Assembly: GCA_036346255.1 (NCBI GenBank)
Contig: CM070636.1
Coordinates: forward strand, 31,317,539-31,381,538
DNA from: Ampelocalamus luodianensis
Taxonomy: Eukaryota > Streptophyta > Magnoliopsida > Poales > Poaceae
DNA: 64,000 bases
Reading direction: 5' to 3'
Under the pieces are notes generated by a model. The model was not told the origin of the DNA and did not search any database. It was given only the letters and a program-made list of their open reading frames with translations. The translations under genes were made by a program, and so were the position numbers. Below, piece by piece: positions 44,721-54,270 of the stretch (position 1 is its first letter; each line of letters begins with the position of its first letter).

Positions 44721-45950
44721 CCTCCACTTTTTTCTGGTCTTGGGACCAGCATCGACATTGTTAGGCACCCCCACCCTCACACGTACCCCTAAAAATAAAT
44801 AAGTAACAAAGGGAAAAGAAGGAAAAAGAACTAATGCAACCATCAGGAGAACATAATAACAGTACCACTTGGGCTATATGATGATTCATCACATCTCAAT
44901 CCCCAAAGCCTAATAACAACAGTTTAATATAAAATGAGATTATACTTGTACGAAATCATTCATGATCCATATCTGTGGTTTGCGACTGGGTGTATCAGCA
45001 TTGGCAGGGCATACTTCCTCACACGTCTCAATTGTAGCATACTCTAAATGAAGGTTCATCAATTGCCATCTAAGTTGTCCATCAATGTAAATAGTTGTGT
45101 GAATTTATAACTGCTAGAATCCCAGAATAGATTGAACAAGAACAATCATGTATATATGATATCCAATGTTCCAATATACAAGGCAAAAATCAGAGCTAGA
45201 GTTCAGAGGAAACTACAATTTATCCTAAAACCTTTCTAAATGTTACTATGATAGAAAAATATGTGAACTAATTCCAAGGTACTCTCGAAATAGAATTTAA
45301 GACTCCAGGAGTCCAGGTGAATAGGGTGATAATAGAGGATTAGAGATCAAATAAAAAAATCCATTACATACTTTACAAGTTTAAGGATGTACTCAGAAAT
45401 AACCAAAACTATAATTTATCACTAGATATGATTTTGTAGCAATGAATGGACATTATCATACTAGTAGCATCCGACTTTTCATCGCACCCTTGTCATTAAA
45501 TTTGACATTGCAATGTGAAATTAGATAATGAAAAGATGCATCATTGCAGCTCATCGTCATCCATTAGTACATAACGATAATTGCTGCATCACAACATTCA
45601 GCACTAATGCAACTTTCGATTTGTTGTGCTTTGTACACACTAGGTAATGAAATAGATGCATTATTGTAGTAAATGTTTTCTGCACAGTGCAGTAATGGAA
45701 CAAAAAGAAAAATTGGAGATCACTTCAAAGTAAAATCTAGTTACCTTGCTCTGTGCTCGGTAGCCTTGATGCCTCCAACTTCTTTGAAACCAAAACCACA
45801 AGAAAGCAACATAAATCAGTGAATCTACCAACCAAACAGCAATACAGAATGAAGTACACCTGAAGAATACAATCATAAACAAGAGATGAATTAGGCAAAT
45901 ATCTCAAGCCACCAAAATGCTGCAAGAGGAACCACACACTATCTCATAGA

Positions 45951-45993
45951 AGGAGGAGGAGGAGGAGGAGGAGGAGGAGGAGGAGGAGGAGGG
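45951..45993 (+). repeat. (AGG)n microsatellite
   Basis: About 14 AGG/GGA units; a second run lies at about 46257-46280. They generate long proline or glutamate-rich frames on both strands that are not genes. Confidence 0.9.
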
Positions 45994-48485
45994 GAGGGTG
46001 GTGGCTCAGGGGAAGAGAGGGGAAGGGCGGCGTCGGTGGAGGATAGCGGTGGTGTGTCGGGAGGAGGAGGAGGCGGCGCGCGTGCGGGAGGAGGAGGGGC
46101 CAACGCGGGAGGAGGAAGGGTGCCAGCGCCGCTCGAGAGGAAGGGGGAGAGGGAGCACCGTGCGCAGGAGGAAGAAGAGGAGGGAGGGGCTCGGGGCCGG
46201 AGAAGGGCGGCGGCCGCGTCGGGCCCGCGACAATGGCGTGGGTAGCGGCAGATCGAAGGAGGAGGAGGAGGAGGAGGAGGGCAGGGTTGCGGCTCAGGGG
46301 ATGAGAAGGGGAGGGCGGTGCCAGTGGAGGATAGCAGCAGCACGTGGGGAGGGGGAGGAGGAGAAGCGGTGGCACACGGGGAGGAGGGGGGGAAGGCGGC
46401 GGCGGCGGAGCCTGTGTAGGAGGAGGAGGGGACCAGTGCGAGAGGAGGAGGAAGGACGCAGGAGGAATGGAGGTGTGACTGGGGTGGGGAACGACAGTGG
46501 GGCTGCGATTATGGTGGGGAGTAGGTCCTCCATGATTAAATACTGGTACATGGCAGGTAATAACTTCAGAACACCAGGGGCAATTACAGAATTCCGATCG
46601 AAGGAAGCGCGGGAAGCCCCTCGGGGCGGCTTCCGGCTTCCAACTTCCTGTTGTTGTGAGGGCTTTGAGCTTTGGGGAAAAGCAGCTTGCTGCAACCGAC
46701 CGTTTGGGATGGCTTCTGGCTTTTTTGGGCAGAAATCGGAAGCGAAAGCCGTCCCAAACACTCCCTTAAACTGACGTGTGGGCCCGAAGCTTAATTAATA
46801 AAGTTAATTAACTCTGGTGTTCACTGAGAGTCAATGACACGTGGGCCTGGTGCTTTAAATGCACAGTGTGCACCCGTGGACTGATGCACTGCATGCATGG
46901 ACTCTAGGTCCATGCACTGTTCTTGTGTACCTAGTCACTGACATCTAGGCCCCACTTGTTAGTAGTTATTTTCTTTAGAAATTTAAAGGGAAAAAGAAAA
47001 TAAATACTATGCTCCAAATTTAATAAACTTATTTCTAAAATTTTATAAATTCAAGATCTTTCTGTTGGTAGTGGTTTTGTTCAATTTGAAGTTCATTTGT
47101 ATTTATTTGCTTTGCTCATTTGTTTGTTTGTTTTTTGGCACTATCGTCCGAGTAGAGTTCGAAGACCCGGAAGAGCCCCCATTCGAGCAAGTGGAAGACT
47201 TTCAAAACCCACTTGCTTTTGAACTAGGCGAGTTAATACTTTCATCATATTGAACCTACATTTGTGAAAATTTATATTCTTTTAAATTATCAAATTGCAT
47301 GCTTAATTCATTATGCAAATGTATATCAAACTTTAAGGTAGTTACATGCCAACTTGATACATTAGTATTAATATACCACCCCTTGACATTTGAATCACCT
47401 ATTCCTTGTCACCCTAGATAATCAAGTGGTAACTTTACTAGCTATAGGTCGTACTTAAGCGCCATACTAGTCTTGCTTAAGTACCAGGGTATCAATTGCC
47501 CTAATCATCATCTTTAAAATCATGAAATTTGTTGGGCAGTCATTGGAGAAAAATGATTGGTATATTTGATATAACCTAGTTTTATGCTTCTCAAAACCCT
47601 AATAACTTGCTGTTATCACATCTGGGCGGATGGTAAGATGGTTGGTGCGGATGTAGCATGAGAAATGGTGGTATGTGGTAGGCACCGCCCAGATGACTTC
47701 AAGGACTTAATCCTGTGATGACCTCCTAATGTAAAACAGTGCATCCACAAGTTATAATGGCGTCGACTTGGCTATAAATAATTTTTATCCACCAGTGCAA
47801 GTTGCACCATTGGAGTGACCCACGAGTCGTGTCGCTGGTTTTAAGCCGTCCTGGACACGGGTCGTGTCACCGTGTGTTTCTGTGTGGCGCAAGAGGGGGC
47901 TTTGGTGTGGTAGACGTAATCTCCCTCAGGTGAAACCTTAGTAGGTGTAACTTACACTGGAGGATGCATTGTAAAGGCCTTGTGATGATCTCTTGACTCA
48001 CATGTCTACGAAAACGTGTGGAGTACAATAAGGTGATTATCTCTTATAGGTAAAGTATATAGTCACTGCATAGTATAAACTGTTCAAACAAATCATGAAA
48101 TAATTACTGGGGGTTCCTGGGGTAGCCTAGTGTCCATAAAAATTATTGAACCCTACTGTTCATGACTTATTTGGTAATATAAAAATTCAAACTTAGGCTA
48201 GGTCTTTTAATGGTGTTTGTATTTTCTTAGGGTTCAAACCAGTCCCAAAAATTTGGAAAAAATTATATTAATTCGTGATAATTAATATAGTATTTAAATA
48301 AATTATTTCCAGAGGTGCTTTAGTAGATTTTATTTCAGTTTTTTTGTTTGGAGTTCAAGTTAAAGTGTGTGTTTCATTTGTATTTGGAGATTTTCCAAGT
48401 GCAATATTTAAATAAAAAGTTTCAAAACATGATGCATGCTAATGGGATGCATAATAAACCTCTTTATTAATTTGGGGATGTGACA

Positions 48486-49379
48486 GTCTAAGCCTCCACT
48501 ATAAATAGAGAAAGGAGGTGGCTGCACCCCCTCAACCCTTTCATTATGTTTGAAACCCTAGTTTGCTTAGGGAGAGGATTAGTGGAGGTTAGGGTTCTAG
48601 AGAGTTGGATTTGATTTCGTGCTCATGTATTGAGTCTTTGTCCTCCATTGATGGAGTGGCTGTAAACCAATACCATATCAAATCAATCCAAAGAAAGTTC
48701 TCTCAAAGATGAGTTCATTTGCTTTCTTTCTCTCTATTTGATGATTTTGAGTCTTTCTTTGATCCGCGAGTTTTTGGTTGATTTCTTGCCATGATCTAAC
48801 TTACTGCAACATGTGGGAACCCATCTAGGGTCATCTTGATCATCAATCACCCACGAGCAAGTCTCTAGATCAGATTTTGATTTTTGCTCGGTTTTTGAAC
48901 CACCTTCACTCAAATGGAAAAAGGTCTGAACTTTGGCAAGGATCTTCACGATCGTTGCTTGGAATAGGTTCCTGACATCCTTGAGAAGGTGTGTGTCAAG
49001 TTTCATGAGGTTTGGACGCACGAATCAAAAGTTAGCTCAATTTGCGTTTTGGTTTTTCGTGCTGATTTTACTGTTCATTGAACTAGAGGTCTGACCGCCC
49101 GAGAGAGAGGTCCGACCGCTAGGCGAGGCCCGACCGCTAGGCCACCCGGTTTGACCGCCCCGTGAGAGGTCAGACCGTCCGAGACTTGGTGTTTTGGTTT
49201 CATGTTGCTTTTGCTTCGGGATTTTCATTGGATTCAATACAAGTCTTCCGCCGTGCTTGATTGATTGATCTTCATAGCTTTCATAGCTATTGCAGTGAGA
49301 TTCGTATTGAATTTGATTTGGGAGAAAAATAGTTTGTGCTCCTATTCACCCCCCCTCTAGTTGCCTTTTCGGTCCAACA
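48486..49379 (+). repeat. Ty1/copia-type LTR fragment (3' part)
   Basis: Begins close to a TATA box (ACTATAAATAGAG, 48499-48511), followed by a leader and ends CACCCCCCCTCTAGTTGCC then TTTTCGGTCCAACA at 49379, the typical end of large grass copia LTRs. The U3 part is missing. Frames here are short and not credible genes. Right neighbour is the LTR of element C, with three bases between. Confidence 0.7.
49085..49185 (+). repeat. GC-rich tandem repeat, 18-22-bp units, about five copies
   Basis: Units built on GAGGTC(T/C)GACCG with variable C(C/T)(C/A)G tails, for example 49085, 49107, 49125, 49145 and 49165. Lies in the copia LTR. Confidence 0.75.
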
Positions 49380-49382
49380 CAT

Positions 49383-50188
49383 GTTGCTACGTCTACATGC
49401 TATGGTGCTACATCTACATGTTATGGTGCTATATCTACATGCCATGATGTACTCCATGTGCCAAGCAAGAGTTCAAGTTGGATATGTTTTGGAAACTAAT
49501 TCGGCCTCCGGAGACAACACCGACTTCAAACGTGCATAACTTTCACATACTGAGTCCGTTTGAGGTTCACGAGTACTCGATCGAAAGCTTATTTCGTCCT
49601 CTTCCAACGGATCTGGCCTCACCTCCAAATTCCTTCTGTGCGCAGCACAATCGCCAAAAACAAGGTGTTGTGTCACCTGTTTGGGCCGATTTGGGCCTTG
49701 TAATCCTTGGGCCCATCTCCCTAGCCGCCCCTCTCCTAGGGCCATACTATTCATGGAGGAACTGTTCACATGAACAGTATGACATGAATAGTACCACCCC
49801 TTAGTTGTTTAGCTATGTGAGGCTCCCTCTCTCCTATTTAAGGAGGCATCACCCCTTTAGTTTTCCTTGGGTTTTTCTTTTAGATTATTCTGCGTAGCAG
49901 TTTCGTCGCTTGTTCGGTTTGAGAAGCCCTAACTTTGTGAGCTTCAATTTTATTCGCAATAAATATTGCATCTTCTACTCTCTTGCTTGTGTTCTCGATT
50001 CGCTTGTAGGAGATAGCCTTCTTGGCGAGGTCAACCGCGTTCGGCACGGTTGATAACCAATGAAGCAGTGGTGTAGTGATTGCGAGGGATTCAATCTATT
50101 CTGGTTGGAGCCTTTGGATCATCAACGTCGTGTTCTCCACAATCGACGTATCAGTACCTTTCGGAAGATCGGGCCAACACTCACATCA
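49383..50188 (+). repeat. 5' LTR of element C
   Basis: About 806 bp, ending ACTCACATCA. It begins with a 21-bp minisatellite (TGCTATGGTGCTACATCTAC-like, three units, 49383-49450). TATTTAAGG at about 49837-49845, 70 bp after the palindrome around 49757-49776. Its direct repeat is 52825-53616. Confidence 0.8.
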
Positions 50189-50190
50189 GG

Positions 50191-50203
50191 TGGGATCAGA
50201 GCA
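50191..50203 (+). promoter_or_regulatory. Primer binding site of element C (variant of initiator tRNA-Met type)
   Basis: TGGGATCAGAGCA, two bases after the LTR end. It differs from the usual TGGTATCAGAGC by one base (T to G at position 4). Confidence 0.6.
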
Positions 50204-51900
50204 AAGGTTGCCCGTTAGGTAATTACAGTTTTTCCCCTTTTAGATTAGTTATCATTCATCGTCCTAAAATCCAGAAAATTAGCCCCACAAAAATATTTTG
50301 TTCGTCGTGTTCTTCCGCTGTCCCATTACCCATTGAGCCATTGCAATTTTTATTTCGGTATTTTGCTTGTTGAATTTTTGGTTGCATCATCGTGTCTAGT
50401 TGCTGAATTCTAGTTTAGTTGGAGTCTAGTATGTCATTGTCTAGTTGCATGTCGTATTTCCTTCGCTTTGCTTGATTGTTCTTTTAGGGTTCTTAGTCTT
50501 GTATCTAAAACAGAAAATTCGTGGCTTAGAACTCCTCTAATCCGCACTCAAAAATAGTATTCGTTCCGCTTCATCTAATCTGAATTGCTTGCTAGAGTTC
50601 AAGCCGATTTCACCACGATACCAAGAGGATTGCCATGATCTTTTGGGGAATTGGTGTCCGAGTCCAAGATCCACCCTTTACTATTATTTGTGACTTATGC
50701 AAACCCTAGAGCCGGCCAAATATTAGAAAGAGAAAGAGGTAGCCAGATAGAACAAAAGCCACGATAAAAAGACAAAAACACAAAAGAAAAGTGCATGAAA
50801 ATTGGTGGAGACCTTCTACATATAACGACAAGCTTCCACAAAAATTTCAGTAAGTTTGGCCCAGGTTTGAAAGATATAGCAGTTTCAAATTATAACCTGA
50901 TACGGTTTCGAGTCCGAGTAGGATTCTGTTTTCGAGACACCTTCAGTAAAACAGGCATAACTTTTACATACACTGTCCGTTTTTGATGTTCTTGTACTCG
51001 TTTCGCAGTTAACGACAAGGCACATCGTTTCCACCTAAGCCACTAGTCGCCCTCAAGGGGCCCCAAAATCGGCCATCTTCGGCCCTGAATTCACGTCGCA
51101 AGTTTTCGGTTTCTGTTTTTGTCGTTTATTTCGGTCTTCCCTTTGGAATTTGGAGTTTGCCTCAACTGCAAAGTTGTAGATCTCGTTGAAACCTTTGAAA
51201 CAAGTATATATAAGCCATATAAAACTTTGTCTTTTCATCGTTTGAGACCAGCGGTTTTTTCTGCTCAATCTAGAGGGATGTTCTCGTTTTTACTGATATT
51301 GTTGCTTTGTGCTCTACATCGTGCGAATAATCTTGTGCCCTTAGAAAGAAGTTTGAGTAGTTGGCTAGCGTCTCTCTTAGCACTTGTTGTGAGGCTCTCC
51401 TTTGCTTACATCAAGTCACATTGATCGTTGCGTGTGCATCCATACACTTCTCTGCATAGGGCTTTGATTAGCTAGCTGTGATTAGGCTAGGATCAGCAAC
51501 TTTGACGAGTACTTTGAATAATCTTTTAACTTGCATTTACTAATTTGATTATTGCTGATCCTTGCTACCATATTGTGCCTTCCGAGTTCCACCTACTTTT
51601 GATCAAAACAGGTCCCCTCTTGCAATCGTACCCACTCTCGACACGGTATCACAAACCAGCCACCGGTTGTACCACCTACTGCGTTGGTAAGAACACTTGT
51701 AAGAGTGCCGTAAGACGCTTGAGAGTGTGTGTTTCCACCATCCATCACCTAGTAGCTGATAGGGATAATACTTTTGTGTTAACTTTTGTTTTCTACTAAC
51801 AATAGCAGGGTCACATGGATCTACGCATGCTAGGCTGATTACTGACCCCGCAGATGCTGACCAAGGATATGAGCGAGACGAGGAACAATATGGTGCTAAA
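50204..51900 (+). other. Leader of element C, with internal TATA-like box
   Basis: No long frames. 50860-51560 is the diverged reverse complement of 5170-5866 in element A. A TATA-like AGTATATATAAGCC at about 51206-51219 is conserved in both, followed by TTTCATCGTTTGAGACCAGC-like sequence. It may act as a second promoter downstream of the LTR. Confidence 0.5.
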
Positions 51901-51918
51901 ATTTTAGATACATAAACA

Positions 51919-52371
51919 GTGAAGCATGTACTTAGTGCACAAATGGAGCGTGCTGAGCAGAATCAACGCCACCATATGTTCCAAACAAAGTTTATCATCA
52001 AAGAGCGTTCATGTCATGTGATCATTGATGGAGGAAGTTGTAACAATTCGGCGAGCATGGACATGGTTGAGAAGCTTGCATTGACCACACAACAGTACCC
52101 TCATCCATATTACATTCAAAGGTTCAACAATTGTGGTAAGCTAAAGGTAACTCGCACTGTGAGAATACATTTTTCTATTGGTTCTTATCATGATTATGCT
52201 GATTGCGATGTAGTACCTATGCAAGGTTGTACTTCATTGTTAGGTAGACCTTGGCAATATGATAGAACACGATGCATCATGGTAGAGCCAATAAGTATAC
52301 TTTCATGTTTAAAGAAAAGAAAATCACTTTGCTGCCCATGTCTCCTGAAGCTATTTTCAATGATGAATTAG
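51919..52371 (+). pseudogene. Protease-like domain of element C (retropepsin, DGGS type)
   Basis: Open for 150 residues. FQTKFIIKERSCHVIIDGGS then CNNSASMDMVEKLAL is a retropepsin-like catalytic loop in which DSG is replaced by DGG, as in one branch of plant gypsy elements. RTVRIHFSIGSYHDYADCDV and MQGCTSLLGRPWQYDR complete the fold. After DR the frame shifts: the expected HHGRANKYTF continues in the next frame at about 52272. This family normally has an RT further on; here none is found. ATG 51919 is the first methionine; gag may be absent upstream. Confidence 0.8.
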
Positions 52372-52571
52372 AGAGAACTAATAGAGAAAAGGAGAGTAGC
52401 AAAAGTGAACATAAGATTGTAGCTAAAGAACTTATGCACCGGAAGAAGAAAGAACCTAGTGTTAGGAAAGATGAAACTAAATTGACAGCTCCTGTTATGT
52501 TAGCGACAAAATCTGATTGCATTGACATAGAAAAACATGAATCTGAATGCTATACTATGATTTGCAAATAA
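52272..52571 (+). pseudogene. Continuation of the element C protease/linker (lysine-glutamate rich)
   Basis: Reads MHHGRANKYTFMFKEKKITL then LPMSPEAIFNDELERTNREK and a charged tail (KSEHKIVAKELMHRKKKEPS). It overlaps the end of the previous frame by 100 bp and restores its expected continuation, so a frameshift at about 52265-52290 separates them. The charged tail looks disordered or coiled. Stops at 52571, far short of RT. Confidence 0.75.
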
Positions 52572-52824
52572 TCTTTATGTCCACTCGAAGAGCAGCGTGT
52601 TTCTTTGCCTCCTGTTGCTACTAACCTTTTGTAGGAAAGTAATGATTTGAAGAATATGATTGAGTCGAGGATGACTCAAATTCAAGAATAAGAGGATGAT
52701 GAGGACATCAACCCTAAGGATGCAACCACAGCATCAACACGCTGCACTCGTTGCTCTACTTCAACCACATCTTCAACAATTGGACTTTCAGCCACTGCAG
52801 TGCCATATTCACTAGTTGGACCGA

Positions 52825-53616
52825 GCTACGTCTATATGCTATGGTGCTACATCTACATGCCATGGTGCTACGTCTACATCCTATGGTGCTACTCGATGTG
52901 CCAAGCAAGAGTTCAAGCTGGATACGTTTTGGAATCCAATTCGGCTTCCGAAGACAACATCGACTTTAAACGTGCATAACTTTCACATACGAAGTCCGTT
53001 TGAGGTCTACGAGTACTCGATCGAAAGCTTATTTCGTCCTCTTTCCAACGGATCCAGCGTCACCTCCAAATTTTTTCTGTGTGGGTCACAATCGCCAAAA
53101 AAATACAGTGTCACCTGTTTGGGCCAATTTGGGTCTTGTAATCCTTAGACCCATCTCCCTAGCCAGCCCCCCTCCTTGGGCCATACTATTCATGAAGGTA
53201 CTGTTCATGTGAACAGTACCACATAAATAGTTCCACCCCTTAGTTGTTTAGCTACGTGAGGCTTCCCCTCTCCTATTTAAGGAGGCCTCACCACTTTAGT
53301 TTTTCTTTTAGATTATTCTGCATAGCAGTTTCGCCGCTTGTTCGGTTTGAGAAACCCTAACTTTATGAGTTTCAATTTTATTCGCAATAAAGATTGCATC
53401 TTCTACTCTCTTCCTTGTGTTCTCGATTCGCTTGCAGGAGATAGTCTTCTTGGCGAGGTCAACTACGTTCGGCACGGTTGATAACCAACGGAGTAGTGGT
53501 GTAGTGATTGCGAGGGGTTCGATCCGTTCTGGTTGGAGTCTTTGGATCATCAACGTCATGTTCTCCACAATAGACGTATCAGTACCTTTCGGAAGATCGG
53601 GCCAACACTCACATCA
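52825..53616 (+). repeat. 3' LTR of element C
   Basis: About 792 bp, direct repeat of 49383-50188. The palindrome GGTACTGTTCA-TG-TGAACAGTACC at 53197-53220 has perfect 11-bp arms. TATTTAAGG near 53273-53281. Ends ACTCACATCA at 53616. Confidence 0.8.
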
Positions 53617-53644
53617 GCTTTGACTAGTGTATTACGACTATACT

Positions 53645-54270
53645 TGTGGGGACCCCGGAGTTATCTCCGTACGACAGAGACTAATCAAGGTCTTAGGGAC
53701 ATAACTCTAGATCTCTAGTAAATGGATTCCAACTTAACTCAATCTAAATGAGGGGCTTAACTAAAAGTAGAGCCACAATGATCATGCGCGCCGCTCCTCT
53801 GCGAGCACTACATGATTGTTGGTTCTCCAACAAGTCAAGCACTACACTTAGTGAGTTAAATAGGAAGCCATGAACAGCGAGTACGACTTATATTGGCTCC
53901 CAAGATCAGCGACCAATATAACCATACTCTCATACAACGTTGGTCACATCTATACAACACTCATACACAAATAGTACAAAAGATATACATCACGGTTTCA
54001 AGTTTACAACTACATAAGTGGCCGACTAGCCAAATTAAACAAGTTCATAGCGGAAGCAAGTAAATAAACCAAAATACCTGCAGTGGTATGCCACATAACC
54101 CATCGGCAACCGACTGGGAGCTCAAGATAGCACACTACTCATCGGTGTCGCCTAAATCAAAACCGACAAGCTCATCGGTCTCAATATCGTCCTCACCTGT
54201 AAAAGCCAGCAAACACCTGGCTGAGTACAAAAGAGTACTCGCAAGTCTTACACAAATGAAAATTAGTTAT
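53645..54270 (-). repeat. Gypsy LTR fragment (family G)
   Basis: On the minus strand this is the 3' end of an LTR: it ends CCGGGGTCCCCACA at 53645 and contains the GAGTAC/GTACTC hairpin (54223-54240) preceded by ACTTGC in element sense. The sequence is cut at 54270 by family F LTR. No coding frame. Confidence 0.6.

Larger units (their letters stand above)
43973..46765. mobile_element. PIF/Harbinger-like non-autonomous DNA transposon (2.8 kb)
   Basis: Terminal inverted repeats: left GGGGGTGTTTCGAATGGCT, right (read inward) GGGAGTGTTTGGGACGGCT. Flanks are TTA on both sides (43970-43972 and 46766-46768), the 3-bp target of PIF/Harbinger and Tourist elements. The inside holds an AT-rich degenerate array (44090-44720), unassigned sequence, and a GGA-rich part (45950-46450). 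I see no DDE transposase or Myb-like protein, so it would depend on a helper. Minus frames at 45661-45937 (LEASRLPSTEQGN, FILYCCLVGRFTDL) have no known match. The size is large for a MITE. Confidence 0.75.
42708..48485 (+). repeat. Long gypsy-type LTR (family H), split by a DNA transposon
   Basis: Starts CGTAACATCCC and ends GGGATGTGACA (48475-48485), the inverted ends of a TGTAACATCCC-type LTR; about 3.0 kb without the inserted 2.8 kb. A GC-rich promoter with TATA box CTATAAAAG (43304-43312) is followed by a C-rich transcribed leader; AT-rich R-U5 lies at 46770-48485. A 10-bp inverted repeat (47451-47484) sits in the later part. No internal region on either side, so a solo or truncated LTR. 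The 350-aa frame 42613-43665 joins LINE tail and LTR and is not a gene. Confidence 0.65.
49383..53616 (+). mobile_element. Non-autonomous gypsy-like element C (4.2 kb)
   Basis: LTRs at about 49383-50188 and 52825-53616, a PBS at 50191, a 1.7 kb leader homologous to that of element A (50860-51560 against 5866-5170), a protease-like frame and a lysine-rich frame. No RT, RNase H or integrase. LTRs have the same TATTTAAGG promoter and ACTGTTCA palindrome as the element A LTRs. No clear purine tract before the right LTR and no matching target duplication, so ends may be rearranged. Confidence 0.75.

Noticed and set aside
45939..46774. Long proline-rich and glutamate/glycine-rich frames on both strands
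   Set aside because: Produced by GGA/TCC microsatellites inside the Harbinger-like element; open frames on both strands at the same place are a sign of low complexity.
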